From assembly GCF_016591715.1 (NCBI RefSeq), contig NZ_AP024109.1, positions 1,674,001 through 1,738,000 on the forward strand: DNA of 64,000 nucleotides, written 5' to 3'. The stretch comes from Mesorhizobium sp. J8. Its GTDB lineage: Bacteria > Pseudomonadota > Alphaproteobacteria > Rhizobiales > Rhizobiaceae. This document shows, in pieces, positions 61,070-64,000 of the stretch (the stretch's first letter is position 1; each line of letters begins with the position of its first letter). The position numbers and the translations under genes are program-made. The notes beneath the pieces are model-generated. The model saw only the letters and a program-made list of their open reading frames with translations. It was not told the origin of the DNA and ran no database searches.

Positions 61070-61600
61070 TCAAACCAAAATACTTGCTCGCCGACCTGAT
61101 GATCGTGCGTACGGCCTTCCGGTTCGACGGCGTCAAGGCACTCCTGGGTTACGAGATCGGCCTGCTGATAATGCGGACCCTGCGGAGACCGCGGAACTAC
61201 TGTTCACGCAGGTGTTTGACTACGAGGTTGTCCTCATGGTGCATGGCCGCTCATGCGTGGGGCCGCAAGATCTCCTGGACGAAGAACTGATTTCCGTGCC
61301 TGTCCCTTTGGAGCGCCCGGACGTTTACATGCGATTCCTTGTTCCGGCGCACTGCTGGCCCCGTCAGCATCGCACAGCCGAAACCATCGACCTGATGCTG
61401 CAACTGGTCTGCGCGGGCAGGGGCGTGACTTTCTTCCCGATTGGCTGCTCAACGAGGACGCTTCCGGACTGCCGATACGCGCACTGCGGCTGGGTGATAC
61501 CGGCTTCAGAAGAGCATCAATCTCGGTGTAGGGCGCGGCGAGGAGACGACCTCCTCTATCGACGGCTTCCTGAAGCTTGCCCGAGAACTGGACACTCGCC
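61070..61600 (+). pseudogene. LysR-family (MetR-like) regulator remnant
   Basis: Contains FRFDGVKALLGYEIGLLI, then after a frameshift DPAETAELLFTQVFDYEVVL, ELISVPVPLERPDVYMRFLV and MLQLVCAGRGVTFFP, and then further frame changes. This is the effector-binding half of a MetR-type LysR protein. The HTH half is missing. Confidence 0.75.
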
Positions 61601-61698
61601 CTTGCCAAACGGTGCCCCGGGATGCCCGATGTCGGCGGCATCATGCCCGAGCAAGTGGTAGCTGCTCGGCGGACGCACGAATCTCTTACCGCCGGGCT

Positions 61699-62379
61699 TC
61701 AATCCGGCATTGGCAACACGTCGGCATGCTGAAGAGGAGCGTCCTTGATCCAGATCCGGGCGCCCTGCGGGCCTGTCATTGCTTGAAGCGGTTCGCCTGC
61801 CGGCAACCTTCCCCAACTCTGCGGCTCCAGTTTCTCATCTCCGACAGCGAGGTTGCCGGACAGCACAAGAAACTCGAGGCCACGGCGATTTTTGACCGTT
61901 ACGGAGGAGTTGGCCTGCCAGTCCTCGATCGAAACACGTTCCTTGTCTTCGTTGAACAGGACACGTGCTTTTCCGACCCCCTTGCGCAACGGTGCTGCTT
62001 CACCCTCGCCAGGCTGACGGACGATTTGCACATCATCGCCCTTACGGAACTGCCAAAGACGCACGAAGATCGTGCACCCGTCTTGGGATGCCGGCACGTG
62101 GGAAGTGCCGGGCGGGTTACGGAAATAGCTTCCCGCCGGATAGTCCCCATGCTCGTCCTGGAACGTCCCCTCAAGCACGAGAATTTCCTCGCCGCCGGCA
62201 TGGACGTGGCGGGGAAAGGCGCTGCCCGGCGCGTAGCGCACGATCGAGGTCGCGCGGGCGACCTCGCCCCCAATGCGATAGAGCATGCGGCGATCGACGC
62301 CCGCGGCGGGACTCGGTACCCAGTCGAGCCTGGCCGCGTGGACGATCACAGGTTTCGTGAGGTCTTCATTGATGCGCAT
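61699..62379 (-). CDS. ChrR-like cupin-domain protein
   Basis: 226 residues with two cupin barrels. The first carries the metal site (FPRHVHAGGEEILVLEGTFQDEHGDYP, with His-x-His, Glu and PAGSYFRNPPGTSH). The second (GLEFLVLSGNLAVGDEKLEPQSWGRLPAG) lacks most ligands. Resembles the C-terminal domain of ChrR anti-sigma factors, without the zinc-finger N-terminus. ATG 62379 overlaps the upstream dehydrogenase by 14 bp, so they form one operon. Possible role in reactive-oxygen or aldehyde sensing; not certain. Confidence 0.75.
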   Translation of the reverse strand: MRINEDLTKPVIVHAARLDWVPSPAAGVDRRMLYRIGGEVARATSIVRYAPGSAFPRHVHAGGEEILVLEGTFQDEHGDYPAGSYFRNPPGTSHVPASQDGCTIFVRLWQFRKGDDVQIVRQPGEGEAAPLRKGVGKARVLFNEDKERVSIEDWQANSSVTVKNRRGLEFLVLSGNLAVGDEKLEPQSWGRLPAGEPLQAMTGPQGARIWIKDAPLQHADVLPMPD

Positions 62380-63403
62380 TGGGCTGGTCTCCCATTGTCA
62401 GGACTATTCGGAACTTCACATCGCCAGATCTCATTTTCTGGACCGCTTCCGCAGCCAGCTCCAGCGGCATGGTCTCGATCATCGGCCGCACTCCTGTCAG
62501 CACGCTGAAATCCAGCGTCTTCTCGTTTTCGAACGGCGATCCCGTAATGGAGCCGATGATGCCACGTTCGGCCCCTACCAGATATCCTGTCGAGACCGGC
62601 AGAGGATCCTTGCCGACGCCGAGCACGACAAGACGGCCCTCCGGCGCAAGGGCAGGCATGATCGCGGCGACGGCCGCTGAATCGGCGGTCGTCGTCAGGA
62701 TGGCTTTCGCGCCGCCCATGGTGTTCAGAACACCGGCTGCGTCTTCCTTGTTCGCGTCGATGTAGCGATGGGCGCCCAGTGTCATCGCTTCCGCTGCAAT
62801 GTCTTCGCCGCGTCCCACCGCCACCACCCGCAATCCCATCTTGCGGGCATATTGCAGCGCCATGTGGCCGAGGCCGCCAATGCCCAAAATTGCGACAGTA
62901 TCGCCCGCCTCGGCGCCCGACTTCTTCAGCGCGTTAAACGTGGCAATGCCCGCGCACAGGATGGGTGCTGCTTCTTGCGACGATAATTCGTCGGGGATGG
63001 AAATGAGGCCTGTAGCGCGCGCGATCATCATTTCGGCATAGCCGCCGTCGCAGGTGGAGCCGACTGTGGGCTGGTTTCGGCAAAGGTTGAAACGGCCGCG
63101 GCGGCATTCGCCACACTCGTTGCAATGGCCGCCGAGCCGGCCGACGCCGACACGCTGTCCGATTTTCCAGATCGAAGGTGTGTTTTCGCCGAGAGCCACG
63201 ATGCGGCCGACCACCTCGTGACCGGGAACGCGAGGCGGCTTCAGCGTCGGATCGGCCCTGTCGATGTCGCTGGGGTCTGCGCCGCAGACGCCGCAAGCTT
63301 CGACGGCGATCAGCACTTCATTCGCCTTTGGCGCAGGCGTTTGCCGCTCCACCAGTTCGAGGCTTCCCGATGCGATCTGCATCGCCTTATAGGCTGCTCT
63401 CAT
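62366..63403 (-). CDS. Zinc-dependent alcohol dehydrogenase
   Basis: 345-residue medium-chain dehydrogenase. Catalytic zinc region ACGVCGADPSDID and GHEVVGRIVALGE; structural zinc Cys in CNECGECRRGRFNLC; NAD site AILGIGGLGHMALQYA. Most like AdhP-type and related alcohol dehydrogenases. Overlaps the amine oxidase by 4 bp and the cupin by 14 bp, suggesting joint amine and aldehyde/alcohol metabolism. Confidence 0.87.
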   Translation of the reverse strand: MRAAYKAMQIASGSLELVERQTPAPKANEVLIAVEACGVCGADPSDIDRADPTLKPPRVPGHEVVGRIVALGENTPSIWKIGQRVGVGRLGGHCNECGECRRGRFNLCRNQPTVGSTCDGGYAEMMIARATGLISIPDELSSQEAAPILCAGIATFNALKKSGAEAGDTVAILGIGGLGHMALQYARKMGLRVVAVGRGEDIAAEAMTLGAHRYIDANKEDAAGVLNTMGGAKAILTTTADSAAVAAIMPALAPEGRLVVLGVGKDPLPVSTGYLVGAERGIIGSITGSPFENEKTLDFSVLTGVRPMIETMPLELAAEAVQKMRSGDVKFRIVLTMGDQPNAHQ

Positions 63404-64000
63404 GGCGTTTGTGCTCCTTCATTCAATAGCGGGAATGAAACTTTTCCCTTCTGTCGGTTGACCAGGCTGTCGGCGGCTCGTTCCCCCGCCTCGACGGCGC
63501 CAGCCAGATAACCGGGGTCGCGGGCGGCGGTTTCGCTGCCCGCCAGCGTGATCCACTCTCTCCAATCGCCATCCACCCACTCTCGCCGTCCGCCAGTTGG
63601 ATGGCCGCTGGCTGCCTGATCCAAAGATGTCGCCGTCAGTGGATCGGCAGCCCAATCCTTGTAGAGCGTCGCCGTCGGCTTCAGTGCGCCCGGGCCGAAC
63701 AACTGCCCAAGTTGCGCGACCGCAGCCCCGATGACGGCGTCGCGGCCAGCCTGCCTTCTGTACGGCGCAGGGACGCCGATGAAACCGAAGAGGGCAGCCT
63801 TGCCTGACGCGGTGGTGGCATCATGGATTTCGACGAGCGGGCCAGCCAGGCTCTGCGCCGCCCCTGAAAACCCTGCAGCACGCCAGAAGGGCGTGTTATA
63901 GAGAGCGAAGAACTTGGCATGCGGGGCCATCCAGGTCGGCGTGTCGCGCCACAGCCTCTGGAATGACCCGTCCGGCGCGGGATCGAATTCAACCGTCTCC
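63400..64000 (-). CDS. Flavin-containing amine oxidase, C-terminal part (runs off window)
   Basis: The frame is open to the window end. Seen from the right edge: FDPAPDGSFQRLWRDTPTWM, AKFFALYNTPFWRAAGFSG, then KDWAADPLTATSLDQA and TLAGSETAARDPGYLAGAVEAGERAA, the GSETA...GYLxGAVxAGxRAA segment of FAD monoamine oxidases. Likely oxidises an amine to an aldehyde that the next gene could reduce. N-terminus not in the window. Confidence 0.85.
   Translation of the reverse strand, partial: ETVEFDPAPDGSFQRLWRDTPTWMAPHAKFFALYNTPFWRAAGFSGAAQSLAGPLVEIHDATTASGKAALFGFIGVPAPYRRQAGRDAVIGAAVAQLGQLFGPGALKPTATLYKDWAADPLTATSLDQAASGHPTGGRREWVDGDWREWITLAGSETAARDPGYLAGAVEAGERAADSLVNRQKGKVSFPLLNEGAQTP

Overview
The window looks like part of a Mesorhizobium symbiosis island (an ICEMlSym-type integrative element). 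The evidence is the gene content: a complete fixNOQP-fixGHIS block with anaeroboxes, a NodD-type nod box, NifA/sigma-54 promoters, the vitamin block nadABC-bioBFDAZ-panD with divergent panBC, and a quorum-sensing/anti-activator circuit of the traR-traI1-fseA and qseM-qseC type known from M. loti R7A. No nod, nif or integrase gene lies in the window. The species is inferred from gene order and from recalled family sequences; no search was run.

Layout. 1-6.3 kb: adenosine kinase running off the left edge, a sterol-desaturase/fatty-acid-hydroxylase gene behind a nod box, and an SAM-cycle operon arsR-glyA-metK. Reciprocal metK and adenosine-kinase fragments show an old duplication. 6.5-7.2 kb: a small membrane protein. 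8-13.4 kb: thiCOSGED behind a TPP riboswitch. 14-19 kb: a porin, an IS6-family remnant, an unusual hemN-like gene and a beta-barrel protein with a NifA/sigma-54 promoter. 19.6-22.3 kb: sigma-54 promoter, small secreted ORF, groES-groEL. 22.5-34.5 kb: panD, bioZADFB, nadCBA and nadQ leftward, panBC rightward. 34.6-38.2 kb: traR, lux-type box, traI1, a split fseA that needs a +1 frameshift, and a PhyH-type dioxygenase. 40-41.9 kb: queCDE with a foldable leader. 42-46.2 kb: hemN and fnrN sharing a possible anaerobox, and gabD. 46.3-46.9 kb: ridA and acs remnants. 47.2-56.8 kb: fixNOQP, fixGHIS, a 91-residue unknown and a UbiM-like hydroxylase. 57.1-58.7 kb: a NifA/sigma-54 promoter driving a short terminated transcript, then an omptin. 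60.1-60.7 kb: divergent qseM/qseC with two operators. 61-64 kb: lysR remnant, cupin, alcohol dehydrogenase, truncated amine oxidase.

How the parts fit. The accessory pathways (thiamine, biotin, NAD, pantothenate, preQ0, heme, SAM) would support growth and bacteroid metabolism. fixNOQP-GHIS with fnrN and hemN gives the high-affinity oxidase for microaerobic nodules. The TraR/TraI/FseA/QseM/QseC genes would couple island transfer to population density while holding it off in most cells. The points most worth checking are the nod box before the desaturase gene, the NifA-driven short transcript before the omptin, the NifA-type promoter of the beta-barrel gene, the frameshift site in fseA and the queC leader.
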